Positions 22,501-34,147 of a stretch of DNA of 64,000 bases are shown in pieces. Source of the DNA: Alisma plantago-aquatica (Eukaryota; Streptophyta; Magnoliopsida; Alismatales; Alismataceae); assembly GCA_963693085.1 (NCBI GenBank), contig OY856410.1, positions 888,535,835 to 888,599,834 of the forward strand, in the 5' to 3' direction. Under the pieces are notes generated by a model. That model ran no database searches. It was not told where the DNA came from and saw nothing but the letters and a program-made list of their open reading frames with translations. Each line of letters begins with the position of its first letter. Within the stretch, counting starts at the first letter, position 1. The position numbers were made by a program, and so were the translations under genes.

Positions 22501-22640
22501 TTGACATAGATTTACTTGGTGGGGAAAAGAAAGTCAACTCTATGCACACAATGGTGAATCATTATGCATTAAATGTAGAAAGGAGGATGATAAAAATTAC
22601 ATTATTTTAGCAATCAAGATGAAAAACTCAACATGTCTAG
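19563..22640. other. Unassigned A+T-rich DNA
   Basis: I find no gene or clear element here. Scattered short frames (19508-19723, 21525-21892, 22002-22232) show no recognisable motif. The stretch 22330-22640 leads into the decayed gypsy pol and may hold its gag or protease, but I cannot read a zinc knuckle or a DSG motif. Confidence 0.4.
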
Positions 22641-24020
22641 TTGTAGAGAAAACATGGTGTCAATAGTTCTTGACGCCTTTACCCTTAATATGGATGCCAT
22701 CGACATGCTTCAAGAAAACTGTGACGCCTTTCCTAATGATCATCTAGGTGCCTATCCCACTTAAAAAGTGGAATTCTCCATCGATCTCATTCTTGGAAAG
22801 ACTCCTATCTCAAAATTATAGTACATAATGACACCTACTGATGTGAATGAGCTCAAAAAGTACTTGTAGTAGGATCTAGATATGTAATTCATCCCCCCTA
22901 TTGTATCTCCCAGGGGAGATCTTGTTTGTTCATGAAGAAGGATGGGTCGATGTGGATGTGCATTGAATATTGTATCCTAAACCAAGTGATAGTATGGGAT
23001 CCTTATACTTTATTGTGTATTGATAATCATTTTGATCAACTATAGTCCACCACTCTCTAAGATGACCATGTGTAGTGGCTATTAACATATGCATTTGAAA
23101 GATGGGTTATGCTTTTATGAGAGATTTTCACACTCTCTATGGACACGATGAATTTTTATTCAAGCCTTTCAGCTTGACAAATTCTGATGACGACTTTTTC
23201 GACTTGATGAACCATGTCTTTCACCCTTGTCTCGATCATTTCATGATGTTTTGATTGACGATGTGCTCATATACTCCAATTTGGTGAAATAACACCTGTA
23301 CATCATGCTACAACCACAAAAAGAACATCTACTATATGCAAAGTTCCCAAAGTGTGAGTTCTGGGTCAAGGAAATCTTGTTCCTAGTCCATGTGGTACCC
23401 TCCTTCAATTGTTTTTGACCAAGCCAAGGTTGAGGTTATGAAAAGTGAAAATTATGAAAGAATCCTTTTGAGACACATAGGATGATTGACATTTCTAGAA
23501 AATTTCAGATGAGATGGGTTTTTAGATCACAATTTGGAAATGTTCAAATTAGGTGGGTTGCGACTAGTGTTTCAAAATATCCTACCACTTGTTAATAGAT
23601 GAGAAATTAGAATAAGTAGTGAACATTTTGCAAGGTTTGTTTCATACTTGTGTGACATACTGGGGAGGTTATACCTTCTATTGTTTGACTTTTCCTATAA
23701 TAATAGATACCAATCCAATATTAATATATCACCAATTGAAGCACTTTTGTGGATAACCTTTCTGTTCTCAGCTACATTGAGGTGATGTTGAGGAACATGC
23801 GTTAATGAAGAATGATTACACACATATGATGATAAATAAATATACTTTATCAAGAAGATGGAAAAGTATAACTAATACCAGAATATATATATGCTAGTAA
23901 GAAGAGATCGAAAGTGAGTTTGGTTGGTGACCATATGTTTCTAAAGTTCAAGCCAATCCAATCTATTATGAGCCCTAGGTGAAGGGAATCTTACCCCTAG
24001 GTATGTGTGACATTTTAAAT
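22641..24020 (+). pseudogene. Heavily decayed Ty3/gypsy pol (protease-RT linker, RT, integrase end)
   Basis: Broken frames still match gypsy pol blocks in order. The linker before RT reads VEFSIDLILGKTPISKL (about 22765). RT reads LFMKKDGSMWMCIEYCILNQ (22930 onward) and DNHFDQL, then FHTLYGHDEFLFKPFSLTNS (23130) and [11 protein letters not shown] remnants (23340). The integrase C-terminal part reads DFSYNNRYQSNINISPIEAL (23680) and KKRSKVSLVGDHMFLKFKP (23900). The RT active-site aspartates, RNase H and most of integrase are gone. The order gives plus orientation. Several stops per 100 codons mark an old copy, much older than G2. Confidence 0.72.
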
Positions 24021-24194
24021 CTAGTAGTTAGGAACTGTTTCCCTAGCTTTGGCATTCCTCCTACATATAACAAGATTCATAATATGTTTCATTTACTTGT
24101 ACTTAAGAACTAGGAAAAACATCCTTCACTTTTTTGAAAGGCATTTTACTAAGATGCATTCAAAATACAACATGATTCCTTACAAAGACTAGGT

Positions 24195-25120
24195 GAATCC
24201 TCAAAGCATAACTCATCACCCTCGTACCCCCTCCCCATTTTAGACAAAAAGTGGGCACATCATTTACCCTCTCTAACTACATGAGTAAATCTATAGAAAT
24301 TAAAACGAGTAGCATTCCTCTGAATATTTTTATATATTTGATCTATGGGCCCATATCCTTGATCCTCCCTTTTTTTAGTTTCTGTATGGCTCCCAACACA
24401 TCCGACTCCACAAATATCATTTGTATCCCCATTTGAGAAGCTATCTCCAGGCTAAATAGAAGGTATATGTTTCAACCACTTGAGCAGTCAACGAACCATC
24501 AAAGGTGCGGGCAACCATGGCTAAACACCTTCTCTGAAAATGTCACCACAACTGACATGCGTCTCCATAATCAAAGAAGCATATGCATTTATCTTTATAA
24601 CATCCACCTCAATAGGTTTCCATCTAATACCAATTATTCCTTTGCATGATTCTTCCTACGGGTTTCTACCATCATTGTGTGTCTTGTGAGCTACTACCCA
24701 TCTATGAAATTATGCTGAAATCATTTGAAAGTTTGGTTGTTTGTTACCATGAATATGTTCATTTCTCACTATCCAAGCTACTAGGAATTTCACACAAAGA
24801 TTAAAAAATCTTCAAGCAATAGTTTCTTCTAGATCTAGTATAAGGATTAGATGAAGGATACTCTTGGCATAACCCTGATGAGAGGGTTGAAGTGGTTGTT
24901 CCAAATTTCTATTGTGTACACACAATCAAATAAATAGTGGAAATTGTCTTCATTTGATTGCTGGCATATGGAGCAGGTAGCAATATCCATTATGTGTCTT
25001 CACTTCATATTGGACATTGTAGACATAAAATTGCTTCTCATTCTCCATAGGAACATCTTGAACTTTGGTGGACATCTTATCTTCCGTAACATGTCCCATT
25101 CATTTCTCATTCTTTCCTTT
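24195..25120 (-). pseudogene. Decayed LINE 3' end: zinc-binding (zf-RVT) and RNase H-like domains
   Basis: On the minus strand, 25110-24870 reads like the zinc-binding domain after a plant LINE reverse transcriptase: RCPPKFKMFLWRMRSNFMST, then CSICQQSNEDNFHYLFDC and IEIWNNHF. From about 24720 to 24195 follows the plant RNase H-like domain: WKPIEVDVIKINAYAS, RTFDGSLTAQVVETYTFYLA, IASQMGIQMIFVESDVLGAI, and at the end FTHVVREGK and CAHFLSKMG. The aspartates of the ESD block survive but frames shift several times. Endonuclease and RT would lie at higher coordinates and are absent, so this is a fragment. Confidence 0.65.
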
Positions 25121-26227
25121 TGACTCAACTAACAAGGAAGACTTTATTTGCAACCTTTGGATTTATAAAACTCTATAGTAACATAATAAATTCCTAGAGA
25201 TCCAATCATATGATGATTTTGATGGCATAACTTGTAAATGATTTGATTAATAATAAATGCATGTTTCCAATTTATTCTATTTTATTTAGTTATGAGATAA
25301 TGAAGTAACATAATAAATGTCTAGAGAATGATATTACTCAATGAAATATGTCTTCAAGTACGTGACTTGAACAATGAGATCATATGAATGTTAAGAGTAT
25401 ACATTCTCATTATGTCCCTAGTGGCATGTTATTGGGGAAGGTTGATAGACATTAATAACACATAAGACTAGAATATGTGTTGGTTGATGACAAAATCTCA
25501 TCAGTCATGATATGTGATATCAAACCAAGCACATAGATACTTGTTAGATAATAGTGTACCAGACACACCCACCATGAGATTAATACATGGAAACCATGAC
25601 AATGGTAGTCATAGTTAGTTCTCATAGTGTTGTTGGATATTTTAGTTCTTAGACCTGAAGTCACTACACTCATCACATGTCATCTGGTATACTTTGACAT
25701 CATCCACCGCGATCCTGAGTAAGGGTTTCCATAAAGGTGATGATTGGGTGCACTATGACACATGGGATGACTGTGAGTGATGTAGATGTGATTTGTCCCT
25801 CCTACTGGAGTATGATATCCTGGACACTTGATTAGTGAGACTGAGAAAGTCAATATGTGATATGGAGCTTACATATATCTCAAATAGTCTGCTATAGCAA
25901 GGTACACAAATTGAATGTTGAAGAGGATGAATACTCCATGCCTTGAGTTCAATATGGATATCAGTGAAAAAGGAACTATACGAACACTACAACACCAAAA
26001 ACAGATTGTAGGTTGACATTGTTCTCCAACTTTCCATTTACTTGGGTAGCAATGATGTGTGACTAGGCACCACACTTTTCTTGTGATGTCATAATTAGTT
26101 ATGGACATTCACTTCCAATATAATATGGGACCTATAGGGTCACACACATAGGATACACCTAGAAGAGGAGTTTAATCATGAATGATAATTGAATTGATTT
26201 CTAAAGATATTCAATTAAAGTAAACAA

Positions 26228-26600
26228 ATCAACTGAATGAACTCCCAACCGATCGGTTCATATGATGAAATAGCCACTTAGAGTGTCAGTTGATTGAATT
26301 TTGTATTGACTGAATTTTGGATGAACTAGGCACAAATCGACCGGTTCACTAAGTGAACTGATCAACTCATGGTCATGACATGACCGGTTCATGAGATTAA
26401 CTGCCCAATTCAAATGTGTAATTTGATTGCATCAAGGATTAGTGCTGACATCATCTCATGCATTAATTAGACTAGAATTACCAATATAATTATGATTGAG
26501 AAACATGTTGAAATGACCAGTTCACTGGGTGAAATGATCAACTCACATGCCGACCAATCAGTTCACTGGTGAACCAACCATTTCACTTGTTGTAGGTTGC
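26228..26600 (+). repeat. Palindrome array in the copia B LTR, motif differing from copia A
   Basis: Where copia A has GTCGATCGAC-type palindromes, copia B has others: AACCGATCGGTT (26247-26258, perfect), GTTCACT-A-AGTGAAC (26344-26358), GTTCACTGGTGAAC (near 26570), and many half-sites of CCGGTTCA and TGAACCAACC. The array occupies the same relative place upstream of the TATA box. Confidence 0.65.
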
Positions 26601-26661
26601 AAATATTCATAAAATTCTCGTTCCTTCCACTCACACGCATACTTGGAACCCTAACCCCTCA

Positions 26662-26669
26662 TATAAATA
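26662..26669 (+). promoter_or_regulatory. Probable LTR TATA box of copia B
   Basis: TATAAATA in the context CCTCATATAAATAGAGGGG aligns with the TATA element of copia A (2380-2387). Confidence 0.55.
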
Positions 26670-27189
26670 GAGGGGTACTAGGGGCTTCCTAGAGACACAA
26701 CTCAATTGCCTCTAACAATTGTTGTCCTCTTTAGTCGTGGTAACCAATAGAAATCCTGAGAAAGTCCTACCCGATAAAGGGAGGGATAGCAAGGGAGGAC
26801 AATTATGGGAGAGCAAGATGGTGAATAGTACACCAACGGGAGGGACAACTCCTTCCTATATGTTCTAGTTGGATGATAGGAGTTCTAGGCAGTTCATGTG
26901 GACTTCCATAGAGTTGTGAAGGTTGTTGCCTGCCACTAGGAGGACAACATCAACCTAGTGTCTGTGGCGAAGACTAGAAGCTGCATCATATGTCATCCCA
27001 GTAGAACTAGAAGACAGTTGCATGACTACGGCGATGAGGAGATTGTCACTATACTTTCTCTAGGACTAGGTATATCTTTAAAACCATCCTTTCCATTACA
27101 TATTTATTGATGCTATTCACTGGTTTAGTGGGGAATATGGTAGTAAATGTTTTGTTTCCACTTCCTTCCTAATGCCATATTTCCCTTAG

Positions 27190-27202
27190 TGGTATCAAAG
27201 CC
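27190..27202 (+). other. Primer-binding site of copia B
   Basis: TGGTATCAAAGCC differs from the tRNA-Met type site by one base and follows the LTR, as in copia A at 2896-2908. Confidence 0.7.
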
Positions 27203-28060
27203 ATACTAATCTATTGTATTTTGGAATTATCGATATGATTGGAATTTGGTTTTATCCTTTATTTATTGAATACAATGCTAATGTAAATGTCCGATCAAAT
27301 ACCAAACATAAATCCCAAACTATATATATATATATATATATACTCAATTTACATGCGTCACCCTAAAAGTGAGTTTTGATGGTAGATGTGTAGCGTGGTT
27401 AAGGCCAATAACCCTAATTATCTATGCATGGTTGTTGTGTGTTTATTTAACATTCTATCTTGTTTTGCATACAAAGCCTCTATCTTATCTTCCAATTGTA
27501 AAAGTATTATTCTCTCATACCTTTTCTCCCCTCAAATGTAACTCGAGGTTTCTCTATAATCATGTAATAATAGGATAGTTTATTTTCTTGTTACGATGAA
27601 GAAGAAGACGGTTAGACCAATCCAACCAATTATCTCTAAGGTGATCTGACTGACTGGAGGACCGAGGAGGATGAGCCGAACCGATCGACTCGGTGAACCC
27701 GATTGATCGACTAGAGTACCTAGAAGATGGTGGACTACAGATCATATGATCGGTGAGATGACCAACCTACTGTCCAGGAGACGAGTCAATCAGTTCAAGG
27801 GTTGAATCGATCAACCCAGATTGGAAAGAATAAGTCTTCATCAACAACAGGTTTATGCATGATATGTAGACCCTAGGTTGTGGTAATCTCTTATGTCTCC
27901 ATGGAACCATATTAGGATGGCAATAAATATTAGTTTTTGTTTATTTCACATTTTCATTGTGGAATATAGCATGTATATTATACATACTATATATGTGTGG
28001 TGATTGGATGAAGTATATGTATTTATAAATAGAAATTCCCTCAAATAAAATATTAAACTC
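27203..28060 (+). mobile_element. Copia B leader fragment
   Basis: The stretch aligns in pieces with the copia A leader: GGAATTATCGATATGATTGG, a TTTTGATGG...GTGGTTA block near 27375, GAATGTAACTCCAGG-like text at 27530, and TGTGGTGATTGGATGAAG at 27995. It includes a 22-bp TA run (27321-27342) and a second palindrome-rich patch (about 27600-27830, with CGAACCGATCGACTCGG and GATTGATCGACTAG). No gag follows; the alignment ends near 28060. Confidence 0.55.
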
Positions 28061-29519
28061 ATTTGTGCTGATCTTGACACACAATCATGGTTGTTGCAAC
28101 AATCATAAGTCTTAGCAAAGATACTAATCATCTATGAACTACATTCAGATGTTATCAATCAAAGCTTGCCACAACTTATAAGGACATGATCTGAGCACCC
28201 TGCTCATCAAGTCCATAAACGTCGTTGATGTATTGATTAATCTAAATAGAAAAATTCTGATCTCATGGTGACTATACAACTGATGTCATCCACTCCGGTT
28301 CTTATCTGATGATATCAAAACCTCTGGTCTATTGAAGAAACACTATATCACATGTTGATGGATCAAAAACTCATCTATCCCTGGCAGTGGTCTTGCCCAA
28401 TTGTCAGCAACCTATATACATCATCAAAGAATCACTCTCCTCCTTTCCAACAACACTTGGAGGGTCAACATAAACTCTCTCTCTCTCTACGGGAGAGGAA
28501 CACTATAAATCTCATCTGATACACACCTCCAAACTCAGGTACTATAGGTACACCCTAGATACTAGGATACATCACTTTGGTATCCACTTCCTGTGCTATA
28601 AGGAACTAGTATCCTTATCTCATCCACTCCACCAATATGACCAACTCAAAATGTATGAGAGGAGTCTTTCCAACTCTTAAATAACTCAAGAAGCATACTC
28701 ACCAAGAAAATCAAGATGTTGGAACCATAGTTCAAGCAACCACATTCTATAACAGGCTATACATCCCTAGGATTATAGAGGATCCACACGTACCAAGTGG
28801 CATAAAATACACTTGAAAATTGTTCCCCAAAAAGAAAGAACACAAAGGGAAACACACTTCCCACGACACAACAACACCCTCCCGGGGTCACTAGAAAGGG
28901 GTAACCAATTATATCTTTATTATGCAGGTTACCACTTCTTATGTATCATTTTACCTTTTTCATCTTGGGTTCCTTGCCATCAACATAGGAATCATCATGC
29001 TTAAAGTATCTCATTGCTCTTTTCTCATTGATCTATATCACATTCTTGTGTATTCCTCTCATGTTATCATGTTTTTCAACTACTTATTGAGAAGTAGATC
29101 ATCATATTTCTCATTTTCTTCATTAACATGAATCATCTCCCTTTAGTTTCTTTCACATGTCATGAAGATTTTTCATGAACACTTTCTTACACACATAGGT
29201 TGGTATGAGATTAACTCATGTTTCACCTTATTCACTTATCATCGTTATTATTCATCTTCTCATATTATACTTATCATAGGAGTTTTCCCCATCTTATGTG
29301 GTTATACTTTGAATCACTTCACTAGCACATATTTATCGTTCTTTTACTTCATTATTTCATGAAATTACTGATTCAAAAAATCATCTTTTGCTTATTTGTA
29401 TTCAGATTTAGGTTTCATAATGTCATATTTTTCTCTTGTAGTTACCAAACATTCAAGTTTTGATAGGTTAAGATGTAATTTTCATCTTCTTTAGGGTAAG
29501 TTTGAGATATTTTCACCAT
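28061..29519. other. Unassigned DNA between copia B and a gypsy leader
   Basis: I see no coding region, LTR end or repeat that can be supported. A block around 28480-28880 is less A+T-rich. The T-rich stretch 28900-29500 gives small plus-strand frames without recognisable motifs. It may include the gag region of the minus-strand element whose LTR starts at 29772, but no gag motif is readable. Confidence 0.35.
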
Positions 29520-29769
29520 GATTTGTTATTCATTTTGCTCTTTAGATTGTTTTAAAATGACTACTTGAACAGAGTAATAATAAAGATAACAATCTAAGAG
29601 TTCCACACTTACCTTTATCTTCAATATTTGAATACCTTGCCAAGGCATCCAAGTACTGAGATTAGGCAGTATGCAACATGTTTTCATCTCATGTTCCTTC
29701 TTAGGCATCATACTACTCCTAAGTCCTAGTGTCCCAGTAGACGCAGCGAACCTAGAGCTCTGATACCAA
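29520..29769 (-). mobile_element. Leader and primer-binding site of a minus-strand gypsy-like element (G3)
   Basis: On the minus strand TTGGTATCAGAGC (29757-29769), a perfect tRNA-Met primer site, follows the LTR end, and then comes leader sequence (CTCTAGGTTCGCTGCGTC...). An ORF starts at 29711 on the minus strand but shows no gag similarity. Confidence 0.6.
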
Positions 29770-29771
29770 CT

Positions 29772-31480
29772 TGTGAGAACCTATCACACTAAACGAGATT
29801 ACTCAAGACTAAACACAATTGATTACTAATTAAGAGCATATCTAGAAAATAGGGTAAATTAAAACCGATTTCAACATCACCACATGCTTTGAAACATTTG
29901 AGTTGAAGCCTAACATCTTGCTTGTAATCATACAATGCCAATAATATAATACAATTTGTTCCATGGACTTAGCCACAACATATATAAACATGAGAAAATT
30001 ATCCATAAATGCCACATAAACAAGTATCAACATGCTAACAAAAACCTGATTCAATTGAAACATCGTATACAAACTTTCTGCCCGGGCCTGAGAGTAAGGG
30101 ATGACTCTAGGACATACCAGACAACTAAACAACCATATCTATGGTACATCACCATAGCTCCTCCTCACTACCATGAGTCTTTTACTGCTGTTTTGGATCA
30201 CCTAAAAAGATGGGGTGACCCACGGGGAGAGACCCATGTCCCAACAAGTGATATAACTCTCAACACTGCTTATTGATTACAACATGTTAAATAATTAAAT
30301 AGTTTAAGTATATTAAAAATGTACAACATATAGGCTTAAAAGTAGTGATGATTAACAAGATACATAAAGGATCAGATAACAAATATCATCATTAGCCTAA
30401 GTATCATCATATACCTTGTTAACAATATAAGAAATTCAATAGCATGTGCATAGATAACATCATAAGCAAGTATAGTAGCATATCATCTCTATTATCATGA
30501 ATAAGTCTAGCAACATAAGAATAGCTAACAACATTAGCATGTCTAATAGATTGAGAAGATATATGTCACAAGTAGAGTTAACAACATAAGCACAACTACT
30601 TTCATAAATATTATTAGAAGTATATGCATCTCTTATTACAAAGTCGTAGCTAGTAGTATAAGTATAGCTAAAAACATGCGATAACTAATATGAAATCATA
30701 ACAAAAAATGGCCATATAGCTATCAACATATGCATGGCTACAATATGTATACATATACAACGTGAGTATATTCACATCCTAAAGATATCTACTATCTTTT
30801 AATGCACTAAACATCATCTCTATGTAAAGAGAACAAACATGGATTATCATCCACTATGAAGAAATGTGTATGGCCCTAAATAGATATGCTACATGGCTGA
30901 ATTACAATTTTTTTAGTGCCCTGAGGATTTAAGTCATACCACCCAAATCCAACTGACCACAACTAAGTCGAAATCACTACCATACAAGATCAATGGAAGA
31001 GTCAAACTCCTTGATCTCACCCACAACTCCCCCTCAATACTAGAGACAACATAGAGACATAATAGTCAACTACCAACAATGACATATAGTAAAGCTAAAA
31101 ACAACTAGCCCACCTTGGTACATGTCACGATGCTAGAGAATGGGTTACACATGCCCATTCTATCTGAGGCATCCTATAGTGGTACCACCACTGCCTTTCA
31201 CATATCACAATATCTGAGTCATGACCACAATCATCCTCTATAAGATTGTGGATGCAAAGATATATCCTCAAATTAACCCCCACATATTCGAAAACATGTG
31301 TTCTGAGTTTCCCATAGGGATTACTCATTTTACCATCCAGCAAGTTTTGACACTGGAATGGATCTATGGCACATGGAAACTACATGATTAGGGTTTCACT
31401 TGATTAGTTATGTCATTTAGGTGAATTAAGGCCACATCAAGCAAGTGGACATACAAACCCTAATTCATTTCTAGTAGGCA
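29772..31480 (-). mobile_element. Diverged LTR of the G2-type gypsy family (G3), partial
   Basis: In plus coordinates it begins TGTGAGAACC, as the G2 LTR begins TGTGATGACCC. Several blocks match the G2 LTR in order: TTACTGCTGT, GGGGTGA, GATATAACTCTC (30240), CCCCCACATATTCGAAAA (31276), TTTTGACACTGGAATGGATC (31345) and ATGGATCTATGGC. A stretch of degenerate CTAACAACATAAGCA-like phrases (30380-30700) has no close partner in G2 and adds about 330 bases. The right half of the LTR is missing; the end near 31480 is where similarity stops. Confidence 0.6.
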
Positions 31481-33358
31481 TTGATATATAACAAATTCAG
31501 AAGATATAAAATATATGAAACTTATTGTTCTTCATCTCATCATCACATGGTAAGGCAGAGAGAGTTGGAGACATCACAACAGCCACAACAGCCTTCACTG
31601 AACACATACAACATGTCGACTATACATGCATAGTTGGAGGGCATTCAAAGCACACATGATAGGATTCTGAGGGCACAAGAGGGATATCAGTGCACACAGG
31701 ATGCAATGTGGTTAGATCATCAAAAGATGGATTTTCTGATCAACCTCGTGTATCCGTTTCAGCATGCCCATACCCAGAGGAAGCCCTAGTGGGGGGAAGA
31801 TTGGTGGAGCGCACTGTCTGCATACTAAGATTCCTTCCCGCCTCCACAGTCAGACTACTAGGGCATTGACTACTGACATCCTCCACCATAGGGAGGAGAA
31901 CCACTAGAGCCACCACAGTGATCATCTACCCTATCACTCCTAGACTTTAGTGTCATGCTTAGGACGACATGGTTTAAAAGTTTGGTGTGGTAGGGAAGTA
32001 TGCCCTTATATCATTTCACTCATTTTGCATTTCACCTACCATTTAGTTTTTTTTCTTACTTTGTTTTTTTGCTTTTTCTATCAAGAGTATATTTTACCTA
32101 CTTTACATGATTGCATACCATGTAGTTTACTTTCTGTCACTTTTTGTGTAATTTTCAAAATTTTTTCTCTTTTTTCCATGCATTGCACATCACGTAGATT
32201 TTTGGTAATTTTTTTAATGTTTTAAATAGGATTTGCTTGTTTCATGCTTTATTTTTTCCATAATGAAGGCTTAGATGTGATTGAAGCGATTTGATACCAT
32301 TCTGGCCAATCTTTCCCAAATTTTGAATTTCTTGCCTAAAAGTGTGTTTTGACCCAATCTCTACTTTTTGGATTGAAAATGATGACGTTTGACAAATGCA
32401 AGTGTATTATCATGGTTTATTGCTAAATTACCTCAATATTGACATTTTACATGTGCATCACCTCTCTCATGCTTATGAATTATTTGGATGAATTATGATT
32501 GAAGCAAGCCACGAATGCTTAGAGTTTTGTAGAATCTCATGATAGAAATGTGGTTTTAATATTTCTCATTCATGTGGTATGTCATTGCTTGATGAAAATT
32601 TTGGAGTAACTTTCTTGTAGGAGATCTCATGTTGATGTCCGCACTACTAACCCCTCTTTGACTCACTCTTCTTCTACCATCTTCTTACCTCTCTGCCTCA
32701 TGAAAGGATGCCAAAGTGCACCTATTCAGCTGTGGCTATCTCCAAAAGTTTGGGGTGGCCACATCTATATCTCCCACTTCACTCTCATCATCATACACCC
32801 TATCCACACCAAGGGAAAATAAAAAGAAAAAAATGCAAAAAGAAAATAAAAGATGCTCCTATTTAAGAACATCTAAATAAAGAAAAGATGAGTGTGTAAA
32901 AGCACTCCAAATTCTTACCACAACCCTTTCTTCCTTTTGCATGACCATGGAGCTAGGAAATGTCAAACCTAGATCATTTTCCCCTTTTTCACATCCATGT
33001 GGATTATTTAGCATGGATGGACATATGAGATTGAATACATGAATGTAAAACAGCAAAATTAGTCATTTTTGACCTTTGATACCATGAAATGGTTTACCCG
33101 ATGTGATATGACAACCATATGAATTGATTGTGTTTTCTATGCTCTATATTTGAAGTTTGTAGGCTTAGTGATCTTATCATGATTGGTTTGTGAAATAGGA
33201 AAAGAGAGAGGTGGAATGCATGTACTTAGTCATTTTTGAGCCCATTTAATCAATATTCACCTATTGCATTGCAATTGTCATTTCTTGATTGTAGAAAAAT
33301 TGTAGAGAGATTGAGTTGGAGCATACTTGAGGACAAGTATGTTTTAAGTGTGGGGTGG
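31481..33358 (+). mobile_element. Athila/Tat-like gypsy 3' non-coding region with polypurine tract
   Basis: The stretch leads into a polypurine tract of the type seen in Athila/Tat elements: ACTTGAGGACAAGTATG then TTTTAAGTGTGGGGTGG at 33342-33358. An older-looking version, TTAGGACGACATGGTTT with AAAGTTTGGTGTGG, occurs near 31960. A purine-rich AAAATAAAAAGAAAAAAATG patch at 32816-32852 is also usual in the long 3' regions of these elements. Broken frames at 31700-31940 may be the end of an upstream ORF but match nothing I can name. Confidence 0.55.
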
Positions 33359-33689
33359 TGATGCAACCCTATTTTACGGATTCATCTTGTATCATATTGC
33401 ATTTCAATCACATCTATACCCATTAGATTACATATTATTTTCCCTAATATGTGATTTCATGTAAAATGCACTTATGGACATTATTTGCATGTTTTTTAGG
33501 AATTTAGACCATTCTTGGATGGAAGAGAGAGAGAAGGAGCAATCCTAGGGTTTCTCTACCATTGGAGAGATCGAAAGTGAGGTCCAAGGATACCTCAACC
33601 TACCCCTACTGGATCAATTAAAACAAAGATGTCCACAAAAACACAAAGATTCAATTCAAAGTGTTGGTACAGAGACCATCACGACTGTG

Positions 33690-34040
33690 GTGCCACAGGA
33701 CGGCCGTGCTAGCTCACTAAAAACCAAAAGAGTCAACTTCAAGCAATGCATGAATCACCACTGTTGTGCCTCTCAGAATGGTCGTGGTAGATGGACCCAA
33801 AATGGTTATGCCACCTTGCATGGCCGTGTAGCAGCTGAGCCAGAATGGCTATATTGTCAGAGAATGGACAACTTCATCCAAGCCACCACAACCGTGGTGA
33901 CCACCACAACCTGCCACCTTGCCCCACCATGATTGTGGTGACCACCACGGCCGTGCCACTTTCAGTTCAAAACCACATAAGTTATTGTGATTTTCCCCCA
34001 TTTTTCACCACGATCGTTCGACTCCACCACGATCATTCTC
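33690..34040 (+). repeat. Array of CACGGCCGTG-type palindromes in the Athila-like LTR
   Basis: Repeated variants of a CCACGGCCGTG core occur: GGACGGCCGTGC (33701), TGGCCGTGTAGC, CACAACCGTGGTGACCACCA (33888), TGATTGTGGTGACCACCACG (33930), ACGGCCGTGCC, CACCACGATCGTTCG and CACCACGATCATTC. They lie 100-450 bases upstream of the TATA box. Similar arrays are common in LTRs of this lineage in other plants (from memory, not checked). Confidence 0.6.
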
Positions 34041-34139
34041 ACACCTTCCCACAACGGATGTGTTACTCATAAAAACCTAGCTACGTTTCCACTTCATTTC
34101 CCACTTTAACCCTACTTGACCTATTTCTTCCCTCACACC

Positions 34140-34147
34140 TATATATA
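34140..34147 (+). promoter_or_regulatory. Probable TATA box of the Athila-like LTR
   Basis: TATATATA occurs in the context CACACCTATATATACATAGG, in plus orientation downstream of the palindrome array. Orientation and spacing fit a core promoter. Confidence 0.45.

Larger units (their letters stand above)
25200..27185 (+). mobile_element. Copia B: LTR of a diverged relative of copia A
   Basis: From about 25570 the sequence aligns with the copia A LTR (1355-2891): ACACTCATCACATGTCATCTGG against GCACTCATCACATGTTGTTC, shared AAGGGTTTCCATGAAGG-like and GACTGTGAGTGATGTAGAT blocks, TATA box and primer site. The part 25200-25570 has no partner in copia A because that copy is cut there; repeated AACATAATAAAT phrases mark it as part of the LTR or its edge. 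The left border is uncertain. ORFs on the minus strand at 25452-26108 are chance frames. Confidence 0.6.
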
